Shown: positions 43,486-51,024 of the stretch, one piece after another | Layout: every line of letters starts with the position of its first letter | How positions within the stretch are numbered: position 1 is the stretch's first letter | NCBI GenBank assembly: GCA_910586565.1 | Contig: CAJUIT010000006.1 | Location: forward strand, 62,001-126,000 | Direction: 5' to 3' | DNA from: an uncultured Muribaculaceae bacterium | GTDB taxonomy: Bacteria; Bacteroidota; Bacteroidia; Bacteroidales; Muribaculaceae | DNA length: 64,000 nt | Notes under the pieces: generated by a model | Seen by the model: the letters and a program-made list of their open reading frames with translations, nothing else | What the model was told of the DNA's origin: nothing | Database searches by the model: none | Made by a program: the position numbers and the translations under genes

Positions 43486-43513
43486 ACGTAGAGCCGCCAT
43501 ACATGGCGGCTTG
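43486..43513. repeat. family C palindrome, copy 1
   Basis: CACGTAGAGCCGCCAT precedes a 20-bp near-palindrome (43492-43511, two central bases unpaired). A second copy with the same left flank lies at 48009-48028. Apart from this, 43467-43625 shows nothing I can name. Confidence 0.55.
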
Positions 43514-43626
43514 AAACTTGAATATGGAGGCCTACAACTTACCGTCCCCACCCGTAGGAATGTAACCGGCGCATCCGCTCCATCCGAGCCATCTCTTTAA
43601 CATGTAAAAGTTTTTATTGGAAAACT

Positions 43627-43657
43627 TTTGCATATCACACTTTTTTATCTACCTTTG
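43627..43657 (+). promoter_or_regulatory. promoter of the C10 protease gene
   Basis: TTTG (43627-43630), a 19-bp spacer and TACCTTTG (43650-43657) form a canonical Bacteroidetes promoter, leaving an 80-nt or so leader. Because the next promoter-like sequence lies only before serpin 2, the protease and serpin 1 probably share this transcript. Confidence 0.75.
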
Positions 43658-43745
43658 CCATTGAACAGGTATTTAAGAGACTCCAAAACAATCACGTTAA
43701 TCAATTTAATCACATTTGCAACATCTCTCTAAAAACTATCATTTC

Positions 43746-45092
43746 ATGAAAAAACTATTCACTTATTTAAGTTTGGCGATTGCGCTATCGGCATGCACCG
43801 ACAACGCTCCGTTGCCACAGCTCAACGAGTCGCAACAAACGTCAACCGAAAGCAATTCATCAGTGCGTTCAATCAACGATGCCATCAACATTGCAAACAC
43901 CCTTGCCGAAGCCATCGACGGCAGCACTAACTCACGTGCTACTCACCGCCGGGCAAGCACAGCAAAGTCTGTATTCACCTACGGTGGCCACCGCAGCCGC
44001 GCAAACTCCGACACGCTAATCTATATTGTAAACTACGACAACAACAACGGCTACGCAATCATAGCCGCCCCCGATGCCGTCAACCCCATTCTCGGTTTTG
44101 TGGAAGAGGGCACATTCGGCGATTTTGAATCTGCCAATAACGACGGACTCCAAATGTTCCTCTCATCCGCCGAAAACTACGTCAGCACCCAAGACCTCAA
44201 ACCTTTTGACCCGGATAAGCCAACCCCCAAACCTTATTACATAGAATGGACTACCGAAGTCAACGACACTATTGCTCCAAGAGTAACAGTTAAATGGGGG
44301 CAGAGCCTTCCTGAAGGTCTATATTGCCCCAATAAAACGGCAGGTTGCGTGCAAACAGCTTTGGCACAGATATTGTCTGCATTTGAATTGCCCAAAAGTA
44401 TTGCACTAACATACGAAGGGAAAGATGCATCTTCGCAATCACTTGATTGGGGTGAAATCAAAAAACATGTTCACTCTGTTGCCGTTAAACCAGAAAATGT
44501 ATCTACAGAAAATTTTAATTTTCAAATACACTTGTCTTCATGTTCTGCTTCACTTTCCTCCCACTTAGCCTTAGGGCGTTTATGTCGTCAATTAGGTCAA
44601 CTAAACAAGGCAACTTACGGAGAAACAACCACAGCCCCATCAATGACAGCCGCCAAAACAACCGCTGATTTATTATTGGGGAAGAATCTCTCAATTGGAA
44701 ATATCACAGATATATCCACCCAAAACCCTTACTTACTTTTCAGAAAAATGAAAAATAACAATGGAATTATTTATATGGAGGGAACTGATAGCGATAAAGT
44801 TACCAGACATGCTTGGATTTTTGATGGAGGCTTGCAAGTTGGCTCAGTCATAACCAGAGAATATAGCACCGGAATTGGAATAGACGGCTCTGGGCCCACA
44901 ACATTTACTACATACAATCTCACTTCTTTATTCCACTTCAACTGGGGTCTAAATGGTTCGGGCAATGGATATTTCTTACCTGATGTTTACCAACCGAAAA
45001 ATGCAGAGGAATTAGATGATCTTTATGATTTCTCCTCCAATGACAACAATTATAACACTAACGTTAAATTTCTTGTAATATCTACGCAATAA
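43746..45092 (+). CDS. C10-family (streptopain-like) cysteine protease lipoprotein
   Basis: The ATG at 43746 starts an SPII signal with lipobox ALSAC; the product has 448 residues. The N-terminal half (about 45-150) resembles the Spi/C10 propeptide, including IVNYDNNNGYAIIAAPDAVNPILGFVEEG. Catalytic Cys201 lies in TAGCVQTALAQIL and His355 in TRHAWIFDGG, with the Trp-containing FNWGLNGSGNGYF loop following, so the active site is complete. C10 enzymes (SpeB, interpain, PrtT) are made as zymogens and degrade host or dietary proteins. It is likely surface-anchored. Two serpin lipoprotein genes follow directly. The catalytic half uses visibly more A/T-ending codons than the rest of the window, hinting at transfer. 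Confidence 0.9.
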   Translation: MKKLFTYLSLAIALSACTDNAPLPQLNESQQTSTESNSSVRSINDAINIANTLAEAIDGSTNSRATHRRASTAKSVFTYGGHRSRANSDTLIYIVNYDNNNGYAIIAAPDAVNPILGFVEEGTFGDFESANNDGLQMFLSSAENYVSTQDLKPFDPDKPTPKPYYIEWTTEVNDTIAPRVTVKWGQSLPEGLYCPNKTAGCVQTALAQILSAFELPKSIALTYEGKDASSQSLDWGEIKKHVHSVAVKPENVSTENFNFQIHLSSCSASLSSHLALGRLCRQLGQLNKATYGETTTAPSMTAAKTTADLLLGKNLSIGNITDISTQNPYLLFRKMKNNNGIIYMEGTDSDKVTRHAWIFDGGLQVGSVITREYSTGIGIDGSGPTTFTTYNLTSLFHFNWGLNGSGNGYFLPDVYQPKNAEELDDLYDFSSNDNNYNTNVKFLVISTQ

Positions 45093-45104
45093 ATTCACAG
45101 AGTC

Positions 45105-46358
45105 ATGAAAAAAGATTTTATAAAATACTTTGCGATGGCATCCCTTTTGACCGGATGTTTCGCTTGCAGTGATGCTGACCACCCCGACGAAGGCAGTGAG
45201 CAACCGTCAATTCCGGTGATTTCGTTGACTGCCGAAGAAATTGCAGCCAAACAAGCGGTAACAGTTTTCAACTATGATTTTTTGGGAGCATGCGACCGCT
45301 CGCGCAATAACCGAGATGAGAACCTGCTGATATCCCCTTTGAGCGCGCAAATGGCATTGGGAATGCTGGCTTCGGCGGCAAATGAAGTCGCAGCCAGCGA
45401 AATTGCAGCAGCCTTGGGATGCGATGATAATGCAGCTCTGGCAGGAATGAACGGGAAAATACTCCGAACCCTCCCAAAGCTCGACTCAAAGGTTAAATTC
45501 AATCTTGCCAATTCGGTGTGGCATGAAAACGGCTACACTCTTTCTTCCGCTTTCACCAAAAATCTGAGCTCCACCTACAGTGTGGAAATTTTCCCTTGCA
45601 AAATGGCGGATGCTGCCGACGACATAAACGCCTGGTGTGCCCTGAAAACTGAAAACAACATCAACAATCTCGTCACACCGCAATCTTTAAGCAATTCTGT
45701 GCTGGCGATGCTGAATGCGCTCTATTTCAAGGGAGAATGGGCGGAAATATTCGACAAAAGCAAAACACGGTCCTATGCGTTCCACGGTTCTGCGGGTGAT
45801 ACAACTGTCGACATGATGGTCGATACAAGAGAGGTGATATACACCACTAACCTTAGCACCTCAAACAATCAGCCGGAACTGGGCTATGAATGTGTGGAAT
45901 TGCCATTTGGTAACGGTTCTTTCACAGTGAAATTTGTACTACCTGCCGAAGACGCCGACATCAATGCATTGGCCGACAATGCAAGCTCATTAATCCCTAC
46001 CGCTGAGACAAATAAATTGAAGAAGCGCACTCTTTATCTTCCAAAATTCAAACTTGAGGGAACTCAAATCAGTTTGAATGAAGCACTTGATAAAATGGGC
46101 ATACGATGCATCGGTTCAACCAACCATTTTTCCATTTTTGACGACGATGCTCTTAATAATTTAAACTTTATTGTATCACAGCAATCAACCGCCGAATTTG
46201 ACGAAGAAGGTGCAGTGGTAGCATCTGCTACAAAGGTAGTGGAGTGTGGCGATTCAGGCTTCAGCAATGACATAATTTTCGACCGCCCATTCCTGTTCTT
46301 CATCACCGAGACTCAGACCGGTGCCTGCCTCATGGCCGGCAAAGTGATGAACCTCTGA
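45105..46358 (+). CDS. serpin lipoprotein 1
   Basis: This 417-residue serpin (serine protease inhibitor fold) has an SPII signal with lipobox LLTGC (Cys18). NLLISPLSAQMALGMLASAA and LNALYFKGEW are diagnostic serpin segments, and the C-terminal FDRPFLFFITE with GACLMAGKV closes the fold. The hinge EEGAVVASAT (residues 367-376) has the small residues needed for loop insertion, so it should inhibit. Counting from the P15 Gly369, P1 is Asp383 and P1' Ser384; the loop is one residue longer than in alpha-1-antitrypsin, so P1 is uncertain by one. It lies 12 bp after the C10 protease and may protect the cell from it or from host or rival proteases. Its first 713 bases equal those of serpin 2. Confidence 0.93.
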   Translation: MKKDFIKYFAMASLLTGCFACSDADHPDEGSEQPSIPVISLTAEEIAAKQAVTVFNYDFLGACDRSRNNRDENLLISPLSAQMALGMLASAANEVAASEIAAALGCDDNAALAGMNGKILRTLPKLDSKVKFNLANSVWHENGYTLSSAFTKNLSSTYSVEIFPCKMADAADDINAWCALKTENNINNLVTPQSLSNSVLAMLNALYFKGEWAEIFDKSKTRSYAFHGSAGDTTVDMMVDTREVIYTTNLSTSNNQPELGYECVELPFGNGSFTVKFVLPAEDADINALADNASSLIPTAETNKLKKRTLYLPKFKLEGTQISLNEALDKMGIRCIGSTNHFSIFDDDALNNLNFIVSQQSTAEFDEEGAVVASATKVVECGDSGFSNDIIFDRPFLFFITETQTGACLMAGKVMNL

Positions 46359-46433
46359 TTTGTTGCGGCTGCCCACAGGAGGACTTGATGATTACAAGAC
46401 CGATGTGAAGTTTTTTGCAGTAAGAGAATATTC

Positions 46434-46618
46434 TAAGTAGCTGTTCAAATTAAACCGCTACTAAAAATTCATAAACTTGAACACTATCTGCTCGTTATTT
46501 TTGGTCAAATTCTTTTCTTTCATCGGTCACAATGCCCGCATCGCTCCCTCTTCAAGAAAAGAATTTGACCAAAAAGACTTTGCATATAGTATTCATTAAA
46601 TTTGACCAGCTACTTTAT
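46434..46618. repeat. family B2 element with nested inverted repeats between the serpin genes
   Basis: The outer imperfect inverted ends are TAAGTAGCTGTTCAAATT (46434 on) and, inverted, AAATTTGACCAGCTACTT (46598-46615). Inside, 46498-46518 and 46555-46575 are perfect 21-bp inverted copies with a 36-base loop, able to form a strong hairpin. The right end lies 16 bp before the serpin 2 start and resembles the sequences before rbr and the MFS gene. The hairpin may end the serpin 1 transcript. Confidence 0.65.
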
Positions 46619-46631
46619 TTATAAAAGCAAT

Positions 46632-47888
46632 ATGAAACCGAACTCTTTTAAATACTTTGCGATGGCATCCCTTTTGACCGGATGTTTCGCTTGCAGTGAT
46701 GCTGACCACCCCGACGAAGGCAGTGAGCAACCGTCAATTCCGGTGATTTCGTTGACTGCCGAAGAAATTGCAGCCAAACAAGCGGTAACAGTTTTCAACT
46801 ATGATTTTTTGGGAGCATGCGACCGCTCGCGCAATAACCGAGATGAGAACCTGCTGATATCCCCTTTGAGCGCGCAAATGGCATTGGGAATGCTGGCTTC
46901 GGCGGCAAATGAAGTCGCAGCCAGCGAAATTGCAGCAGCCTTGGGATGCGATGATAATGCAGCTCTGGCAGGAATGAACGGGAAAATACTCCGAACCCTC
47001 CCAAAGCTCGACTCAAAGGTTAAATTCAATCTTGCCAATTCGGTGTGGCATGAAAACGGCTACACTCTTTCTTCCGCTTTCACCAAAAATCTGAGCTCCA
47101 CCTACAGTGTGGAAATTTTCCCTTGCAAAATGGCGGATGCTGCCGACGACATAAACGCCTGGTGTGCCCTGAAAACTGAAAACAACATCAACAATCTCGT
47201 CACACCGCAATCTTTAAGCAATTCTGTGCTGGCGATGCTGAATGCGCTCTATTTCAAGGGAGAATGGGCGGAAATATTCGACAAAAGCAAAACACGGTCC
47301 TATGCGTTCCACGGTTCTGCGGGTGATACAACTGTCGACATGATGGTCGATACAAGAGAGGTCAAGTATTCCACGAATTTGACCTCCTCCGCAAATTACG
47401 AGAACAATACGGGGTTTGAATGTGTGGAATTGCCATTCGGTAACGGCTCTTTCACCGTAAAACTTGTACTTCCCTCCGAAAGGGCCGACATCAATGTGCT
47501 GGCTGATAATGCAAGCTCTTTAATTCCCTCGGCAGCTACTACAACATTGGAAGAATGCACAATCTATCTTCCCAAATTTAAAATTGAGGGAACGCCAATT
47601 AATCTGAATGGTGCACTTGAGGAAATCGGTGTTCATTGTCCCGGTTCGGGCGATTACTTTTCAATTTTTGACGATAGCACTCTCAAGCAGTTCAACTTTA
47701 TCGTGACCCAGCAGTCAACAGCCGAATTTGATGAAGAGGGAGCCGTGGTTGCAGCTGCGACATCTACATTAGTTTATGGAGATTCCGGTTTCAGAAACGA
47801 GATGATTTTCGACCGACCTTTCCTATTCTTCATCACTGAGACTCAGACCGGTGCCTGCCTCATGGCCGGTAAGGTGATGAACCTCTGA
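46632..47888 (+). CDS. serpin lipoprotein 2 (tandem paralogue)
   Basis: The 418-residue product starts at 46632 and has the same SPII signal and serpin body as serpin 1; DNA from 46650 to 47362 appears identical to 45123-45835. After that the two diverge, including the reactive loop: the hinge EEGAVVAAAT is kept, but P7-P3 read STLVY in place of KVVEC, and the primed side has GFRNEM in place of GFSNDI. Counted from P15, P1 is Asp384. The fold remains complete to FDRPFLFFITE and GKVMNL. The pattern suggests duplication followed by sequence homogenisation of the body and divergence of target specificity. It is preceded by a hairpin-rich repeat that may give it a separate promoter. Confidence 0.93.
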   Translation: MKPNSFKYFAMASLLTGCFACSDADHPDEGSEQPSIPVISLTAEEIAAKQAVTVFNYDFLGACDRSRNNRDENLLISPLSAQMALGMLASAANEVAASEIAAALGCDDNAALAGMNGKILRTLPKLDSKVKFNLANSVWHENGYTLSSAFTKNLSSTYSVEIFPCKMADAADDINAWCALKTENNINNLVTPQSLSNSVLAMLNALYFKGEWAEIFDKSKTRSYAFHGSAGDTTVDMMVDTREVKYSTNLTSSANYENNTGFECVELPFGNGSFTVKLVLPSERADINVLADNASSLIPSAATTTLEECTIYLPKFKIEGTPINLNGALEEIGVHCPGSGDYFSIFDDSTLKQFNFIVTQQSTAEFDEEGAVVAAATSTLVYGDSGFRNEMIFDRPFLFFITETQTGACLMAGKVMNL

Positions 47889-47940
47889 AATCACGCACTG
47901 CGTAGTGGTTTCCCGAATTCACCCGACATCCAACAACGAA

Positions 47941-47970
47941 GAGGCTGCCCGATAAGGTAGCCTCTTCTTC
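47941..47970 (+). terminator. terminator after serpin 2
   Basis: GAGGCTGCC (47941-47949) pairs with GGTAGCCTC (47956-47964) through one G-U, followed by TTCTTCTC. Confidence 0.7.
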
Positions 47971-47997
47971 TCACATAGAGCAACCTCCACCCACGTT

Positions 47998-48030
47998 CCC
48001 CCACGTAGAGCCGCCATATATGGCGGCTTG
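47998..48030. repeat. family C palindrome, copy 2
   Basis: A perfect 20-bp palindrome (48009-48028) with the same CACGTAGAG left flank as at 43486. It has replaced the coding sequence of the decayed rhuM-like gene after its SVEE codons, so it marks the deletion or insertion point. Confidence 0.6.
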
Positions 48031-48301
48031 TTCCCTCTTCCACTGATGGGTAGAGATCAGCGCCGCCTAATGTCTGATAAATCTGACCGATGGAACTTTT
48101 GAATGAGTCATCTTTCTCGTTACCAAACAGTTTACTGCCACCAAACTTATCATGAAGTTCGCGGATAACTTCCATCGCATTTTGATATGTGGCGTGGAAA
48201 TCTTCTGTTTTCGTTGTCTCCTCAATCTTCAGCTCCTGATAATCGTATCGGTCGAGGGTGTCAAGGGCATAGGTGTAGTCTACAATAACATCGAGAAGTG
48301 A
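48031..48301 (-). pseudogene. remnant of a RhuM/Fic-type protein gene
   Basis: On the minus strand, 48301 to about 48034 translates without a stop as LLDVIVDYTYALDTLDRYDY and continues through NAMEVIRELHDKFGGSKLFG, FKSSIGQIYQTLGG and LYPSVEE. These are the central segment of RhuM/Fic-family proteins, just before the Fic catalytic loop. The N-terminus is gone (an in-frame TAA at 48304-48302) and the sequence ends at the family C palindrome, before the HxFxDGNxR motif. Reading from the internal ATG at 48175 gives only a 94-residue chimeric frame. It is dead, a relic of an accessory gene. A family B1 end follows at 48343-48360. Confidence 0.75.
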
Positions 48302-48450
48302 TTACCAGTTGTGCATTGCTGTTTGCTTCCATCTTGCAAAGTTAAGTAAGTCACGGAAATCTATTTTTGGTGCTGTGAAAAGTTGAAAACTTTTGCCGCC
48401 TCACTCAAAATTTCGTGCCTTTTAACCCTCCTCCGCCACAGTCACCCTTT

Positions 48451-48458
48451 TATCTTTG
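48451..48458 (+). promoter_or_regulatory. -7 element almost touching the start of the next gene
   Basis: TATCTTTG fits the -7 consensus and ends 7 bp before the ATG at 48466, so the mRNA would have almost no leader. There is no clear -33 TTTG. Confidence 0.5.
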
Positions 48459-48465
48459 CGCCTCG

Positions 48466-49230
48466 ATGCGCAAACTAATTACTACATCCCGCCCACTGGC
48501 GTTGCGTCCTCCCATGCCCGTTTCCCGCGGCTTCGCACGCTTCATCGGCCGCCCCCTCACCAGGGCCGAGCGCATCGTCATATCCCGCCTCGAACGCGCA
48601 TCCACTCAAGCACCCGTGCTAATCATCGACCCACCCGGCCACGACTCCACCACGATTCTCCGCAGCTATCTCCACTACCGCCTCTCACTCTCCATCCCCG
48701 ACACTCTCGCCATCATTTGCGAAGGCGCAACCCGCAACACTCTCACCCGCTTCCCCCACCACAAGCAACTGTGGAACATCTCCCCCCGCAACCCTTCCGG
48801 GCTGCGCGGCTGCAACCCCGAGTTCGCCCTGTTGCTCAACATGCAGAACTTCCGAAGTTACAGCCCATTCCGCAGGAACCACCTCAATTTTCTGGAAATC
48901 TGCCGAGCCATCTTCCCCTATGTCGGCTGTGGCCTCGTCATCCTCCACTATCAGGACACCCCTAAAGGCCGAAACTTCCCGCTGCAGTTGCAACGCATCA
49001 ACCCCGACCATGCACCGCGCATTATCCTGCGCAACTCCACAACCTACATCATCATCCCCTTCATCACCTACACCTCCCCACAACCACCCCCTTCCTTCCT
49101 AACTCCCACCCGTGAGGGGCCGCCCCACACTCTCTTCCGAATTTTGCGGTGTGCCGGACTCCGCCCAACCACAGGCTCCCGGTTCCTCCGAACCCTCCAC
49201 CTGTGCAACCGCCCGGCAAGAGCCCTTTGA
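48466..49230 (+). CDS. conserved-looking protein of unknown function, possibly P-loop/terminase-like
   Basis: I start at 48466, just after a -7 element; this gives 254 residues. No family is recognised with confidence. The N-terminal part is basic and Pro-rich. The stretch VLIIDPPGHDSTTILRSYL recalls a Walker A region of terminase-like ATPases (PPGHGKST) but lacks the Lys, so ATP binding is doubtful. Later segments are ISPRNPSGLRGCNPEFALLL and HLNFLEICRAIFPYVGCGLV. The last 60 residues are Pro/Thr/Arg-rich and may be poorly structured. The gene is isolated, converging on susD. It could be a degraded mobile-element ATPase or a lineage-specific protein. Confidence 0.5.
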   Translation: MRKLITTSRPLALRPPMPVSRGFARFIGRPLTRAERIVISRLERASTQAPVLIIDPPGHDSTTILRSYLHYRLSLSIPDTLAIICEGATRNTLTRFPHHKQLWNISPRNPSGLRGCNPEFALLLNMQNFRSYSPFRRNHLNFLEICRAIFPYVGCGLVILHYQDTPKGRNFPLQLQRINPDHAPRIILRNSTTYIIIPFITYTSPQPPPSFLTPTREGPPHTLFRILRCAGLRPTTGSRFLRTLHLCNRPARAL

Positions 49231-49254
49231 CATTTTTCTCATGATTGAAAACGA

Positions 49255-51015
49255 TTACCAGCCGGTGGTTTGGGTGAGGTTGGGGTTGCGGTCGAGCTCG
49301 ACAAGCGGGATGGGCCACACTTCGTGGCGGGGCTGGTAGGTGCGGGTGTACATCAAATCGCCGAAAATGTCGGTTGCGTTTTTCACCGATGCTTGCAGAA
49401 GGCCCCAGCGCCGCAAATCCCAGTAGCGCTGCCCCTCGCCGGCAAGCTCGCGGGCGCGTTCGTCGCGAATGCGCGCTGCCATCTCCTCCTTGCTCCCAAC
49501 TGCCATCCAAGCAGTGCCGTTGTTGAGCTCGGGCATCGACACGCGGCGGCGGATTTTGTTGAATTCGGTGATTGCCCCGGGGAGGTTGCCCGACTCGTTA
49601 TAGGCTTCGGCAAGCATCAGAATCACGTCGCCCAAGCGGATAAGGGGGAACTCGTAGGGGGTGCGGGTGTATTCCCCCCAATAGCCGTTGAGATTTCCGG
49701 TGGGAATCCATTTGCGCCAGAAATAGGAGTTCCACCCCTCGGAGTTGCGCATGAATGCCATTGCCTCCATCGGTGCTCCCCCCTTTGTTGCATCGGCGAG
49801 CACGAACTGCTTGTCGGTGGGATTTGAGCCGGCATCGGTGCCGAGATAGTGTGAATAGGGTGTAATCACGTTGATGCACAGGCGCGGGTCGCGCAGGCGG
49901 TAGGCATCCATCACCTTTGTTGTGTCGCAATCGAGCGTTGAGGTGACGCGTGTGCTCCCCTCGTCGATGGCAACACACATGTAGTTGCGGCGCAACTGTG
50001 AGTCGCCGTTGGTGAAGCCGGGGAAAAGATTATCCCAATCAAAGGGGGTGCCGTCGGTGTTCTCATAGAGGTCGACTAAGGTTGTTGAGGGCACAATGCG
50101 GTTGGATGCAATCAGTCGCATGGTCGACTTGTTACCGAAATATGACACGATGTCGAGCGCATAGCCAGCGACATTGCCGTCGATCGACTGAATGGAGAAA
50201 ATCATCTCATTGCTGTGCAAACCGTTATAGAGTCGGAACAGCTCGTCGTAGTCGGAGTGGAGCTCGTAGCCGTAGAAGTTGGTTTTGTTATACACAATCT
50301 CCTCGAAATCGGCCGCGGCCTCATTCCATTGGCCATTGAAAAGATAAACCTTGCCGCGCAGGGCATAGGCCGCACCCTTTGTGGCACGCCCCAAATCGGC
50401 GGCATCCCAGCTCACGGGCAGTTTGGCAATGGCATAGTTGAGGTCGTCGAGGATGTGGCGGCGAATTTCATCGGCCGACGAACGGGGTACGGTGAGCGAT
50501 GCGAACTGTTCGTTTATGTCGCAGGTTTCGTCGTAGTAGGGAACACCGCCCCAGCAGTTGAGCATTCTGAAGTAGGCCATCGCACGCAGAAAACGGGCTT
50601 CGGCCGTGACACGCTCAATTGTCTCAGAGCTGATGGGCATCCCCGCCACATTGCGGATAACTGTGTTGGAGCGGTGCACCAATTCGTAGAGATACTGCCA
50701 ATGATTCTGCACACCCGAGCTTGCCGACGAGAAGGAGCTGCCGCGCGACACATCCGACCAGGGGGAAGTGCCGTCGGCAATGTCGCTGCACATGTCGAAG
50801 GTGAATTCCATGCCGAAACACCAGGGTTCCTTCATGGCAGCATAAAGCCCCACGGCGGCTTGCCGGGCATGCTCCTCGGTTTGCCAGAATGTCTGGCCGG
50901 AAAGTTGGTCGGCGGGGGTGTAATCGAGGCTCTCACACCCGGCGGGAAGGAGCCACATCGCTCCCCCGAAAATGATGGCGGCCACACGGCCTGTATATGA
51001 TGAAAGGTTTTTCAT
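49255..51015 (-). CDS. SusD/RagB-family nutrient-binding lipoprotein
   Basis: The 586-residue protein has an SPII signal with lipobox LPAGC (Cys27). The SusD signatures are present: the N-terminal LDYTPADQLSGQTFWQTEEHARQAAVGLY, TPR-like helices with AEARFLRAMAYFRMLNCWGGVPYY (RFLRA..YF..L..WG.VP), and the C-terminal IRDERARELAGEGQRYWDLRRWG. SusD caps its SusC partner and binds glycan or peptide at the surface. The susC gene ends 9 bp upstream on the same strand, so the pair is an operon. No glycoside hydrolase, protease or ECF/anti-sigma pair is adjacent, so the ligand is unclear. Confidence 0.95.
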   Translation of the reverse strand: MKNLSSYTGRVAAIIFGGAMWLLPAGCESLDYTPADQLSGQTFWQTEEHARQAAVGLYAAMKEPWCFGMEFTFDMCSDIADGTSPWSDVSRGSSFSSASSGVQNHWQYLYELVHRSNTVIRNVAGMPISSETIERVTAEARFLRAMAYFRMLNCWGGVPYYDETCDINEQFASLTVPRSSADEIRRHILDDLNYAIAKLPVSWDAADLGRATKGAAYALRGKVYLFNGQWNEAAADFEEIVYNKTNFYGYELHSDYDELFRLYNGLHSNEMIFSIQSIDGNVAGYALDIVSYFGNKSTMRLIASNRIVPSTTLVDLYENTDGTPFDWDNLFPGFTNGDSQLRRNYMCVAIDEGSTRVTSTLDCDTTKVMDAYRLRDPRLCINVITPYSHYLGTDAGSNPTDKQFVLADATKGGAPMEAMAFMRNSEGWNSYFWRKWIPTGNLNGYWGEYTRTPYEFPLIRLGDVILMLAEAYNESGNLPGAITEFNKIRRRVSMPELNNGTAWMAVGSKEEMAARIRDERARELAGEGQRYWDLRRWGLLQASVKNATDIFGDLMYTRTYQPRHEVWPIPLVELDRNPNLTQTTGW

Positions 51016-51024
51016 TTTTGAGAA

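Noticed and set aside
47891..48175. 94-codon frame taken as an intact gene
   Set aside because: Homology to RhuM/Fic extends upstream of its ATG and stops abruptly at the family C palindrome, so it is a fragment of a dead gene.
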